Assembly (NCBI RefSeq): GCF_006345825.1
Contig: NZ_VCIX01000091.1
Location: forward strand, 124,001 to 188,000
Reading direction: 5' to 3'
DNA: 64,000 bases
From: Paenibacillus paridis
Lineage (GTDB): Bacteria; Bacillota; Bacilli; Paenibacillales; Paenibacillaceae
Part shown: in pieces, positions 1-7,747 of the stretch
Numbering within the stretch: position 1 is the stretch's first letter
Layout of the letters: every line of letters starts with the position of its first letter
Position numbers and translations under genes: made by a program
The notes under the pieces: model-generated
The model's input: only the letters and a program-made list of their open reading frames with translations
Databases searched by the model: none
What the model was told of the DNA's origin: nothing

Positions 1-187
1 CCATCTCGGCCGCACCTTGACGCGCAATCAGCTGATTGAAGCGATATGGGGGTATGATTTTGATGGCAACGAGCGAACGCTTGACGTACACATTAATCGA
101 TTGAGAGAACGATTTGTTGCATGGAACGTATCGATTAAGATCAGTACCATTCGCGGCCTTGGCTATCGGCTGGAGGCATTGAAATGA
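1..187 (+). CDS. OmpR-family response regulator, C-terminal fragment
   Basis: Only the last 61 residues lie in the window; the start is off the left edge. Read from base 2, the frame gives a winged-helix DNA-binding domain: a helix with LTRNQLIEAIWGYDF, the recognition helix around RTLDVHINRLRERF, and the terminal hairpin IRGLGYRLE. This is the classic OmpR/PhoB trans_reg_C pattern. The TGA stop (185-187) overlaps the ATG of the histidine kinase at 184, so the two are translationally coupled and should be a cognate pair. The receiver domain is not visible and the stimulus is unknown. Confidence 0.9.
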   Translation, partial: HLGRTLTRNQLIEAIWGYDFDGNERTLDVHINRLRERFVAWNVSIKISTIRGLGYRLEALK

Positions 188-1245
188 ATTCACAATATAA
201 TAAGTGGCAGATTGCGGTGCGGATTTCGGGCGCGACGGCGATGGTGTTCGCTTTCAGCGGCGGCGCCTTTTCACTAGCCTACTGGCTGACCCATTGGTTC
301 TATTCCCATCATGAAGTGCGCATGCCGGAGTATCTGCTTCAGCTTGTGAATTGGGGCTTGGGCGTTTTCATCATGATATTAATATTTGCAGTCGTGAACG
401 TGTTGGTTCGGCCGAAGCAAAGAGCGGTATGGAAGGAAATGATGGACGCGCTGAAGCGAATGGCTAAAGGCGACTTTAATGTCATTGTTGACCAAGATAA
501 AAAATATCACGGGCAAATGGGCGATTTTATTCAGTCTATAAACGATATGGCCCATGAACTGAAGCAGGTGGAGCTGCTGCGGCAGGAGTTTATTTCCAAT
601 GTATCGCATGAAATTCAGTCGCCGCTAACCTCGATTCGCGGCTTTGCAAGCACGCTGCAGCGCGAGGATCTGAGCCCAGAGGAGCAAAAGCATTATTTGT
701 CGATTATCGAACAGGAAACGACGCGCCTGTCGAGCATAAGCGACAATTTGCTGAAGCTGACTACGCTCGAAGCCGAGCAGCAGCAGCTGGATAAGAAGCG
801 CTACCGATTGGACACCCAATTGGAAAATGTCGTGCTTGCTTGCGAGCCGCAGTGGCTGGGGAAAGAGCTGGAGCTGGAACTTGCGCTTCAAGAAACGGAA
901 ATCGTAGCAAACGAAGAGATGCTGAGCCAGGTATGGGTCAACTTGGTGCATAATGCAATCAAGTTTACGCCGGCACTAGGGAGCGTTAAGATTGGGCTGC
1001 ACAGCAGGGAAAACCAAATCGAAGTATACATTACGGATACGGGTATCGGAATTACGCCGGAGGATCAACTGCGCATATTTGAGCGTTTTTATAAAGGCGA
1101 CAAGCAGCGGACAAGAACAGCCGATGGAAGCGGGCTTGGGCTGTCGATCGTGAAAAAGATCGTAGAGCTGCATCATGGCGACATTCGAGTAAGCAGCCGG
1201 CTGCATGAAGGCTCGACATTTAAAGTTACGCTGCCTTTCGAATAA
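184..1245 (+). CDS. Two-component sensor histidine kinase
   Basis: A 353-residue membrane kinase that should autophosphorylate and pass phosphate to the response regulator just upstream. There are two transmembrane helices (about residues 12-35 and 53-75), a HAMP-like linker, and a HisKA domain with the phospho-acceptor His142 in SHEIQSPLTS. A HATPase domain follows, with the N box NLVHNAIKFTP, G1 DTGIGI and G2 GSGLGLSIV. The region between the helices is only about 17 residues, so there is no large outer sensor domain; the signal is probably sensed in or near the membrane. The start overlaps the upstream stop (ATGA). The stimulus cannot be told from sequence. Confidence 0.93.
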   Translation: MNSQYNKWQIAVRISGATAMVFAFSGGAFSLAYWLTHWFYSHHEVRMPEYLLQLVNWGLGVFIMILIFAVVNVLVRPKQRAVWKEMMDALKRMAKGDFNVIVDQDKKYHGQMGDFIQSINDMAHELKQVELLRQEFISNVSHEIQSPLTSIRGFASTLQREDLSPEEQKHYLSIIEQETTRLSSISDNLLKLTTLEAEQQQLDKKRYRLDTQLENVVLACEPQWLGKELELELALQETEIVANEEMLSQVWVNLVHNAIKFTPALGSVKIGLHSRENQIEVYITDTGIGITPEDQLRIFERFYKGDKQRTRTADGSGLGLSIVKKIVELHHGDIRVSSRLHEGSTFKVTLPFE

Positions 1246-1380
1246 CGGTTGGTTCCATTTTATGAAGGCCAATAAAAGCCTATGTATCGTTCCCACAATT
1301 TACATCTCGCGGCTTTGTTTCAAAGCCGGTATATACGGTTAATCTTAGCTATATCGTAATACAGAGAGGGGAAGATAAAT

Positions 1381-1632
1381 ATGGGTCTATTGTGGACATT
1401 AATTGTAGGCGGAATCATTGGTTGGTTAGGTGGCTTGATCGCAGGGCGTGACATTCCGGGAGGCATTATCGGCAATATTATCGCTGGCTTTATCGGAGCT
1501 TGGCTAGGTACGCTCATTCTAGGATCGTGGGGTCCTTCGCTTGGCGGGTTTGCGCTCATCCCGGCGATTATCGGAGCCATTGTAGTCGTTCTGATTTTGA
1601 GTGCCATTATGCGTGGCGCAAGAAGAGCGTAA
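1381..1632 (+). CDS. GlsB/YeaQ/YmgE-family small membrane protein
   Basis: An 83-residue, glycine-rich, very hydrophobic protein of the transglycosylase-associated (GlsB/YeaQ/YmgE) family. Three transmembrane stretches are visible: about residues 3-20, 27-48 and 55-78. The family is tied to general envelope stress, but its biochemical role is not known. A GAGGGGAAG ribosome site lies 8 bases before the ATG. The gene is monocistronic, with a strong terminator just after it. A small perfect hairpin (1310-1328, CGGCTTTG / CAAAGCCG) sits in its leader; I could not assign it a role. Confidence 0.85.
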   Translation: MGLLWTLIVGGIIGWLGGLIAGRDIPGGIIGNIIAGFIGAWLGTLILGSWGPSLGGFALIPAIIGAIVVVLILSAIMRGARRA

Positions 1633-1655
1633 GACGATCTTTGCGAAAACTTGAT

Positions 1656-1702
1656 AAAACCGTTGTTGAAGTATAACGTATACTTCAATAGCGGTTTTTT
1701 TT
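1656..1702 (+). terminator. Rho-independent terminator after the GlsB-like gene
   Basis: The arms AAAACCGTTGTTGAAGTATA and TATACTTCAATAGCGGTTTT pair almost fully around a 3-base loop and run into eight Ts. It ends the 1381 transcript before the metallo-hydrolase gene. Confidence 0.9.
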
Positions 1703-1736
1703 GCATAAAAATTGTGAAATTGAAAGAGGTTAGAAC

Positions 1737-2846
1737 ATGTGGATACTGCTTGGCATCATTGTTGTACTGGTCGTCATGGTTTATGTGCTGCTGAACTACT
1801 ACCCTGCTTTCGGGGCTAGGCAATCGAAGGCGAGGAAGGCTCAGCTAAGCCGGTCTGCGCAGTATGGCGCAAAAAAGTTTAGAAACGCTACACCAGCACC
1901 GATCGACAACACCAACATGGGCGGGAAAATAAAGCTGCTGGTGGAATTTGCAAAAGGCAATCCAAAGGGTAGGCCTGCCATTCCCGTGGCTGTCGAACCG
2001 TTTCGCGGGAGCAATGGGGAAGTAGGAGCTGAGCAGAGCGGCAAAGCAGCCATCACATGGTTCGGCCATTCGGCGGCTATGCTTCAATTAGATGGGAAGA
2101 CGCTGCTGCTTGACCCGATGTTCGGCCGCGCGCCATCGCCGTTCCCTTTCATTGGAGGCAAACGCTTCAGCAGCAAGCTGCCGTTTGAGATTGAGCAGCT
2201 GCCGCTAATTGATGCTGTTATTATCTCTCATGATCATTATGACCATCTCGATTACGGATCGATCGTGAAGCTTAAGGGTAAGGTGAAGCGATTCATTGTA
2301 CCGCTTGGCGTGGCTCCGCACTTGGTGAGATGGGGAGTGAGCGCGGCTATTATTGAAGAGCATGACTGGTGGGATGAGTTTGAATATGCTGGCTTGCGGC
2401 TGGCTTGTACGCCTGCTAGGCATTTTTCCGGCAGAAGCTTGTCCGATCGAGATGCGACGTTATGGTGCTCATGGGTCATTGAGGGACGCAAATCCAAAAT
2501 CTTTTTTAGCGGCGACAGCGGATATGGCCCCCACTTTAAGGAAATCGGCGATAAGTATGGCCCGTTTGACCTCACTTTAATGGAATGCGGCCAATACGAT
2601 GAGCGCTGGGCTGCTATTCATATGATGCCGGAAGAAACGGTTCAGGCTCATCTGGACGTGCAAGGCAAAGTGATGATTCCCATCCATTGGGGCGCGTTTA
2701 CACTGGCGCTGCATGATTGGACCGATCCCGTTGAGCGGGCAGTTAAAGCAGCTATGGATCGCCAAGCGCGGATAGCTACTCCGAAAATAGGCGAGACCGT
2801 CTTCGTTCCGTCGGCAGCTTATCCCTCCTTGCCTTGGTGGCGATAA
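1737..2846 (+). CDS. Membrane-anchored MBL-fold metallo-hydrolase (UlaG/NAPE-PLD type)
   Basis: A 369-residue protein. An N-terminal transmembrane helix (about residues 2-22) is followed by a metallo-beta-lactamase fold. The metal-binding motif is SHDHYDH (His165, His167, Asp169, His170), and later ligands are in ARHFSGR, FSGDSGY and IPIHWGAF. The layout matches the UlaG-like/NAPE-PLD-like subgroup, which acts on lactones or phosphodiesters; the substrate here is unknown. The N-terminal helix means it is probably tethered to the membrane, but the sequence does not fix which face. It starts at ATG 1737 after GAAAGAGG. Confidence 0.85.
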   Translation: MWILLGIIVVLVVMVYVLLNYYPAFGARQSKARKAQLSRSAQYGAKKFRNATPAPIDNTNMGGKIKLLVEFAKGNPKGRPAIPVAVEPFRGSNGEVGAEQSGKAAITWFGHSAAMLQLDGKTLLLDPMFGRAPSPFPFIGGKRFSSKLPFEIEQLPLIDAVIISHDHYDHLDYGSIVKLKGKVKRFIVPLGVAPHLVRWGVSAAIIEEHDWWDEFEYAGLRLACTPARHFSGRSLSDRDATLWCSWVIEGRKSKIFFSGDSGYGPHFKEIGDKYGPFDLTLMECGQYDERWAAIHMMPEETVQAHLDVQGKVMIPIHWGAFTLALHDWTDPVERAVKAAMDRQARIATPKIGETVFVPSAAYPSLPWWR

Positions 2847-3079
2847 GCGAAGATGGTATGGCAATAGCTGAATGAAAAGGCAGGATAATGGAAGCAGTAC
2901 GTGCGTCCATATGCTAACAGCATTTAGGTCGTTCGAGTTAGTTGTCGTTAAGCGCCAATGTGTGCTTAACGACTGATACTAGCGTATGAGGGAGACCAAA
3001 TGGTTACAATAAGCTCATGAGTGCGGACTGCAGTTTTTCAAGCTTCATGGGTGAAATCAAATTAGTTTGGTAAAAGGTG
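2847..3079. other. Intergenic stretch with one perfect inverted repeat
   Basis: No gene-like open frame. The one structure seen is a perfect 10-bp inverted repeat, GTCGTTAAGC / GCTTAACGAC (2944-2973, loop of 10). It has no T-run behind it, so it is not an obvious terminator. The rest of the gap up to the regulator gene is the promoter and operator of that gene. Confidence 0.5.
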
Positions 3080-3121
3080 TTGACAGGAGCTTCGAAATAT
3101 ATTATCTTTAATTCAAGATAA
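3080..3121 (+). promoter_or_regulatory. Promoter and MhqR-type operator of the MarR gene
   Basis: A consensus -35 TTGACA (3080-3085) and a -10 TATCTT (3103-3108) are separated by 17 bp. The palindrome TTATCTT-N6-AAGATAA (3102-3121) covers the -10 box. That placement predicts repression by the regulator encoded directly downstream. The core ATCTT-N6-AAGAT recurs before the DoxX gene at 3760-3775. Confidence 0.75.
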
Positions 3122-3162
3122 TTAACTTAAAGATAAATGCAGCGCAGAAGGGAGTGATCATC

Positions 3163-3615
3163 ATGTCCAAGGAAAATCAGAAACCAAATGATTCATTAGA
3201 TCTCTTCATCGCGCTGTCTAGAGCGACTCAATGGGTGAATGCCCATGCGGATCGCGATATTCGCAAGAATGGATTGAACCGGACGGAGTTTGGGGTTCTT
3301 GAACTGCTTTACCATAGAGGACCGCAGCCCCTGCAGCAAATTGGCGAGAAGGTGCTCATGAGCAGCGGCAACATCACTTATGTAGTAGATAAGCTGGAGA
3401 AGAAGGAAATGGTACGCAGACGCGCTTCGACCGAGGATAGACGCCTCATCTATGCCGAGATTACGGAGCATGGCACACAATTTATAGAAGAAGTTTTCCC
3501 GGCCCATCAGGTCGTCATTGAACAGGCGGTAGATGGACTTACGGCAGAAGAGAAGATGCAGGCGAGCCAGCTGTTGAAGAAGCTCGGCAAGTTTGCACAG
3601 GAGCATTACAAGTAG
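3163..3615 (+). CDS. mhqR: MarR-family repressor, MhqR-like
   Basis: A 150-residue winged-helix regulator. The wing and recognition region reads LMSSGNITYVVDKLEKKEMVRRRASTEDRR in overlapping pieces, typical of MarR proteins. The best resemblance is to MhqR of Bacillus, which represses quinone and catechol detoxification genes; the genes that follow here (DoxX, ring-cleaving dioxygenase, alpha/beta hydrolase) are the same kind. I chose ATG 3163 because AGGGAG ends 8 bases before it; an in-frame GTG at 3154 lies on the ribosome site itself. The promoter carries an operator over the -10, so autorepression is likely. MhqR sensing chemistry is not settled, and no obvious redox cysteine is present here. 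Confidence 0.8.
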   Translation: MSKENQKPNDSLDLFIALSRATQWVNAHADRDIRKNGLNRTEFGVLELLYHRGPQPLQQIGEKVLMSSGNITYVVDKLEKKEMVRRRASTEDRRLIYAEITEHGTQFIEEVFPAHQVVIEQAVDGLTAEEKMQASQLLKKLGKFAQEHYK

Positions 3616-3759
3616 CTGAGCCTGTGGATTTGCTGCAAATCTAACAACTATTTGATACGCATGGCAAAATAGGGTTTTCTAACGGCTGCTTCTCCCGCTT
3701 AGCCTTACTGGTTTAACTTGTAGCCGGAGTGTATAGTCAGCCGATTATGCTTGTCACAT

Positions 3760-3775
3760 ATCTTAAATTAAAGAT
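3760..3775 (+). promoter_or_regulatory. Second MhqR-type operator, before the DoxX operon
   Basis: The palindrome ATCTTAAATTAAAGAT has the same arm sequence and 6-bp spacing as the site in the MarR promoter. A TTGTCA -35-like box (3751-3756) lies just upstream, so bound repressor would cover the promoter. The -10 box is not clear. Confidence 0.7.
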
Positions 3776-3814
3776 TCTTTAAACAATAATAAAAACCAAA
3801 TGGAGGAATTTAAA

Positions 3815-4216
3815 ATGAGTATCGCATTGGGATTGTTGATTGTACGTCTGGTTGTCGGTTTATTGTTCGTAGGGCATGGCGCTCAGAAGCTGTTCGGCTG
3901 GTTCGGAGGTTACGGACCTAAAGGAACGGGCGGCTGGCTCGAATCGATTGGCGTTAAGCCAGGGGTTGCGATGGCAGTGGTTGCCGGGCTGATGGAGCTT
4001 GTAGGCGGTTTATTATTTGCAGCCGGATTGCTTACTCCGCTAGCTGCCGTTATCATCGTGCTAACGATGCTTGTAGCTATCGTAAAGGTTCATGGGCCTA
4101 ACGGTTTGTGGGTGACTGCAAACGGTTATGAATATAATCTGGTTCTTGTAGCCATTGCTATAGGTATTGCTTTAATCGGAGCGGGCGATTATTCGCTGGA
4201 TGCGCTCATTCGTTAA
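3815..4216 (+). CDS. DoxX-family membrane protein
   Basis: A 133-residue protein with four transmembrane helices and the DoxX family marks LLFVGHGAQKLFGWFGG near the N-terminus. DoxX proteins are often encoded with oxidoreductases and thiol or quinone stress genes, and some are linked to redox complexes at the membrane. The start is ATG 3815, 8 bases after GGAGG; an ATG at 3800 in the same frame would put the ribosome site inside the gene. It is the first gene of the operon controlled by the operator at 3760. The exact reaction is unknown. Confidence 0.85.
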   Translation: MSIALGLLIVRLVVGLLFVGHGAQKLFGWFGGYGPKGTGGWLESIGVKPGVAMAVVAGLMELVGGLLFAAGLLTPLAAVIIVLTMLVAIVKVHGPNGLWVTANGYEYNLVLVAIAIGIALIGAGDYSLDALIR

Positions 4217-4276
4217 GAAATTATTTTGTTAGTTACAATACTTTAGAAACTAATATAAACTAGGGAGTGGAAACAC

Positions 4277-5224
4277 ATGACAACTCAAACCGCTGGAATT
4301 CACCATATAACTGCTTTTGTAAGAAACGCACAGGTAACGGCTGACTTTTATGCAGGGGTCCTTGGACTTCGCCTAATCAAAAAAACAATTAACTTCGATG
4401 CACCAGAGGTATACCATCTCTATTTTGGCAATGAAGCAGGCAGTCCAGGTACGATCATCACCTTTTTCCCTTGGGAAAACTCGCGTAAAGGCAAAATTGG
4501 CGGAGGCCAAGTCGGTTATACCACGTATGTTGTCCCTGCCCATACGCTTGATTTCTGGAAAGAGCGGCTGACTAAGCTGAATGTTGATTTTGCACAAACC
4601 TCAAGATTTGGCGAAGAGTATTTGCAGCTTGCCGATCCGGACGGTTTGAAACTGGAGATCGTTGCCCGTGAACAAGGAGCGCAGAGCCAGTGGGCGTTTG
4701 GCGGGGTTCCTGCGGAAAAAGCGATTAAAGGATTTGGCGGAGCCATCCTGTACAGCACCAACGCTGCCCAAACGGCAGCGCTTCTGGTGAACGTAATGGG
4801 ACTTGAGAAAGTAGGTGAAGAAGGCGGCTATGCCCGGTTCAAATCAACTGGCGATCTAGGCAACCTGATTGACGTGAACGTGGAAAATATGGAGCCTGGT
4901 CATGGCGGTGCTGGAACGGTGCATCATATTGCATGGCGGGCAAAAGACGACGCTGAACATGCGCTTTGGAGAAGCCTTGTGGAAAGCAGCGGCTATCAGC
5001 CAACGCCGATCGTAGACCGTCAGTATTTCAACGCGATCTATTTCCGCGAAACAGGCGGCATCTTATTCGAGATTGCGACCGATCCTCCAGGCTTTGCCCG
5101 CGATGAAGAGCCAGAGCATTTAGGCGAGAAACTGATGCTTCCAGAATGGTTCGAAGAGCATCGCACACAAATTGAGCAATTGTTATCGCCATTCGAAGTA
5201 AGAGTTCTAGAGGAGGACAAATGA
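4277..5224 (+). CDS. Ring-cleaving dioxygenase, MhqA/MhqO-like (VOC superfamily)
   Basis: A 315-residue protein with two vicinal-oxygen-chelate modules. The first begins AGIHHITAFVRNAQVTADFY and the second contains GTVHHIAWRAKDD. The metal-binding histidines in HHIT and HHIA and the glutamate in GGILFEIATDPPGF match the family. Relatives in Bacillus (MhqA, MhqO, MhqE) open hydroquinone- or catechol-type rings and protect against quinones. The start ATG follows GGGAGTGG. The stop overlaps the start of the next gene by four bases (ATGA), so expression is coupled. Confidence 0.88.
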   Translation: MTTQTAGIHHITAFVRNAQVTADFYAGVLGLRLIKKTINFDAPEVYHLYFGNEAGSPGTIITFFPWENSRKGKIGGGQVGYTTYVVPAHTLDFWKERLTKLNVDFAQTSRFGEEYLQLADPDGLKLEIVAREQGAQSQWAFGGVPAEKAIKGFGGAILYSTNAAQTAALLVNVMGLEKVGEEGGYARFKSTGDLGNLIDVNVENMEPGHGGAGTVHHIAWRAKDDAEHALWRSLVESSGYQPTPIVDRQYFNAIYFRETGGILFEIATDPPGFARDEEPEHLGEKLMLPEWFEEHRTQIEQLLSPFEVRVLEEDK

Positions 5225-5835
5225 TGAAGCATATATTCAAACAAGGTACTGATCCTAATGCACCCGTATTGCTGCTGCTGCACGGAACTGGCGGAACGGA
5301 GCGGGACTTGCTCCCGCTTGCCGACCGTATCTCTCCCGCATCCTCTGTTCTAAGCGTAAGGGGCAATGTGTTGGAAAATGGGATGCCGCGTTATTTCCGG
5401 CGGCTCGCTGAAGGGGTCTTCGACTTAGAGGACTTAGCGTTTCGCACCAAGGAGCTGAATGATTTCCTGGATAACGCCGCAGTGGAATATGGATTTGATC
5501 GTGGCAATATGGTAGCAATCGGCTATTCTAACGGAGCTAATATCGCAGGCAGCTTGCTGTTCCACTACGAAGGCACGCTGCGCGGGGCCATCCTGCATCA
5601 TCCGATGGTTCCGATTCGGGGGCTTGAGATTCCTGGTCTGTCAGCTGTTCCATGCTTCATCGGCGCAGGGTCCAATGATCCGATCTGTCCTCCGCAGGAG
5701 ACAGAGGAGCTTGACCGCTTGCTGCAGGCAGCGGGCGCGCCGGTTACCGTTCACTGGGAGCCATATGGTCACCAGTTGACCAGTACCGAGGTAGCCGCAG
5801 CGGCAGCCTGGTATAACGAAACCTTTAATGGATAA
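5221..5835 (+). CDS. mhqD: Alpha/beta hydrolase, MhqD-like carboxylesterase
   Basis: A 204-residue alpha/beta hydrolase of the phospholipase/carboxylesterase family. The oxyanion region LLLHGTGGTE is near the N-terminus, the nucleophile serine sits in GYSNGAN, the acid in SNDPICP and the histidine in YGHQLTS. In Bacillus, MhqD is encoded with the ring-cleaving enzymes of the MhqR regulon and is thought to act on their products. It is preceded by GAGGAGG, overlaps the upstream gene by ATGA, and starts at the first of two ATGs. Confidence 0.87.
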   Translation: MMKHIFKQGTDPNAPVLLLLHGTGGTERDLLPLADRISPASSVLSVRGNVLENGMPRYFRRLAEGVFDLEDLAFRTKELNDFLDNAAVEYGFDRGNMVAIGYSNGANIAGSLLFHYEGTLRGAILHHPMVPIRGLEIPGLSAVPCFIGAGSNDPICPPQETEELDRLLQAAGAPVTVHWEPYGHQLTSTEVAAAAAWYNETFNG

Positions 5836-5883
5836 GCAACGAGCTGTCACAATAGCAGGATAAAGGAAAAAAGGAGGCTGAAG

Positions 5884-6498
5884 ATGCGATCCATTGATCC
5901 CGCGAGTCAGAGCGTTCAAGACAATTACAAGCTCCTCATTGGCAGCATTGTGCCGAGACCGATCGCTTTTGTCACCACGTTGTCTGGCGAAGGGGTGCTG
6001 AATGCAGCACCCTTCAGCTTCTTCAATATCGTAACGGCCAATCCGCCGATGGTGGCGGTATCCGTACAGCGCAAGCCGGGTGGTGTCCAGAAGGACACCG
6101 CCCGAAATGCCGTTTATGCAGGCGAATTCGTTGTCCATATTTCTGATGAGAGCTATATAGAGGCGATCAACGTCACCGCTGCTAATTTGCCGCCAGAGGA
6201 AAGTGAGGTGGAGCTGTCAGGCTTGACGGCTATCGCGAGCGAACGGGTAAAGGTTCCAGGCATTGCCGAGGCGAGAATTCGCATGGAGTGCGTGCTTGAG
6301 CAAGCATTGCCGCTTGGCGGCTCCGACGAAACGCCGGCTTGCGATCTCTTGATCGGGCGAGTCGTGCATTTTCATGTAGCAGATGAGCTCTATGAGAACG
6401 GAAGAATTAACGCCGAAGCACTGCAGCCCGTCAGCCGTTTGGCAGGCAATGATTATGCGAAGCTGGGACAGCAATTTACCATTGAACGGCCCATTTAA
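5884..6498 (+). CDS. Flavin reductase-like FMN-binding protein
   Basis: A 204-residue split-barrel flavoprotein of the flavin reductase/DIM6-NTAB family. The opening SIVPRPIAFVTTLS and the NAAPFSFFNIVTANPP segment form the FMN site. Such proteins supply reduced flavin or reduce small substrates directly. Bacillus mhq operons have a nitroreductase (MhqN) at a comparable position, so this may be a non-homologous stand-in supplying reducing power; that is inference. GGAGG lies 8 bases before ATG 5884. Confidence 0.85.
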   Translation: MRSIDPASQSVQDNYKLLIGSIVPRPIAFVTTLSGEGVLNAAPFSFFNIVTANPPMVAVSVQRKPGGVQKDTARNAVYAGEFVVHISDESYIEAINVTAANLPPEESEVELSGLTAIASERVKVPGIAEARIRMECVLEQALPLGGSDETPACDLLIGRVVHFHVADELYENGRINAEALQPVSRLAGNDYAKLGQQFTIERPI

Positions 6499-6516
6499 GG
6501 GAGGAGATTGACAAAG

Positions 6517-6879
6517 ATGGTTATAGCAAGCATTATATTCGTATCATTAGTAGCAATGGAGCACCTCTACATATTAGTGCTAGAGATGTTTTTGTGGACC
6601 TCGGACCGGGCACGCAAATCCTTTGGCACAACGAAGGAGTTCGCGGAAAGCACCAAATCCTTGGCTGCTAACCAAGGGTTATATAACGGTTTTTTGGCAG
6701 CGGGCTTGTTCTGGGGTTTGTTCCATCCCACCGCTGAATTCGGATATCAGCTTCAATTGTTTTTCTTAATCTGCGTATTGGTGGCTGCGGTGTATGGCGG
6801 TATAACCGCGAAGAAGTCTATTCTTGTCGTGCAAGGCTTGCCAGCGCTTATCGCCCTCGTTTTCGTATTATTCGCATAA
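6517..6879 (+). CDS. DUF1304 small membrane protein
   Basis: A 120-residue membrane protein with four predicted helices, including MVIASIIFVSLVAMEHLYI at the start. The length and the pattern MEHLYILVLEMFLW fit the DUF1304 family, whose function is unknown. I chose ATG 6517 because GGGAGGAG sits about 10 bases upstream; a TTG at 6508 is only 2 bases from it. It closes the mhq-like operon, right before a convergent terminator. Confidence 0.8.
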   Translation: MVIASIIFVSLVAMEHLYILVLEMFLWTSDRARKSFGTTKEFAESTKSLAANQGLYNGFLAAGLFWGLFHPTAEFGYQLQLFFLICVLVAAVYGGITAKKSILVVQGLPALIALVFVLFA

Positions 6880-6886
6880 GCAGGCG

Positions 6887-6934
6887 ACAAACAGCCCATA
6901 CACGGTGATTCATCAACCGGTACGGGCTGTTTGT
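6887..6934. terminator. Convergent hairpin terminator
   Basis: Perfect 11-bp arms ACAAACAGCCC / GGGCTGTTTGT surround a 26-base loop with weak internal pairing. It lies between the plus-strand mhq-like operon and the minus-strand phosphonate operon and could serve both. Confidence 0.75.
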
Positions 6935-6943
6935 GCTTTCCGA

Positions 6944-7747
6944 TCAGACTAGGCGTCTGCGGATCGCTCCTGAGATCAGGTCGATGATCGTAATCAGAAT
7001 GACAATACCGAGCAGAATAATGCCAACGCGGTCCCAGTTGCGAGTACTGAGGGCGAAGATCAGCGGCGTACCGATGCCGCCTGCGCCGATTACGCCAAGA
7101 ATGGTTGCAGATCGCATATTAATTTCAAAACGGTAGAGCATATATGATAGAAAGCCTGGCAGTACTTGCGGGAGAACGGCAAACCATAAGATTTGCAGCT
7201 GGTTTGCCCCAGAGGACAACAGCGCTTCGACGGGGCCTTTGTCCATATTTTCGACTTCATCGGCAAACAGCTTGCCAAGCATGCCGACCGAATGCAAGCC
7301 AAGCGCAAGCACGCCGGCGAAGGAGCCAGGTCCAACGGCTTTAATAAACATGAGTGCGAGCACCATTTCGGGAACGGCCCGAATGAAGCTGAGCAGCATT
7401 TTGCCTGAGCCGGAGATGGCCCTGGAATTGCTCATGTTCACCGCAGCCCAGAAGGCAAGCGGCAGACAAAGCAGCGTGGATATAAACGTGCCTAGGACGG
7501 AGATGGCGAGCGTATCCAGCAAACCTCGCAGTAAGTCCTCCCCTTCGGGCAAATAAACGAAACCCCAATCGGGCGAGAAAATGCCGCTTACAATTGACTT
7601 CGTAATTTGTACGGCTGTCTCCTTGATGCCTGTAAAGGGGACGCCTGAGAAAGCCCAAACATAGACGGCGGCAAGCGCCAAATAAATTAGCCAGCGGTAA
7701 CGGTTCTTTTTCGGCCTCTGAACGAGGGTATTCCAAGGTTTGGTCAT
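6944..7747 (-). CDS. phnE: Phosphonate-type ABC transporter permease PhnE
   Basis: A 267-residue inner-membrane permease with about six helices and the binding-protein-dependent transport loop (EAA-type) near GPVEALLSSGANQLQILW. The C-terminal LGVIGAGGIGTPLI is typical of PhnE. It is the last gene of the minus-strand operon and overlaps the other PhnE by four bases. Two different PhnE proteins encoded together usually form a heterodimeric channel for phosphonate, phosphite or similar anions. Confidence 0.9.
   Translation of the reverse strand: MTKPWNTLVQRPKKNRYRWLIYLALAAVYVWAFSGVPFTGIKETAVQITKSIVSGIFSPDWGFVYLPEGEDLLRGLLDTLAISVLGTFISTLLCLPLAFWAAVNMSNSRAISGSGKMLLSFIRAVPEMVLALMFIKAVGPGSFAGVLALGLHSVGMLGKLFADEVENMDKGPVEALLSSGANQLQILWFAVLPQVLPGFLSYMLYRFEINMRSATILGVIGAGGIGTPLIFALSTRNWDRVGIILLGIVILITIIDLISGAIRRRLV

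Noticed and set aside
1320..1823. A 167-codon minus-strand frame across the GlsB-like gene
   Set aside because: It runs through the strong terminator at 1656-1702 and opposite two well-supported genes.
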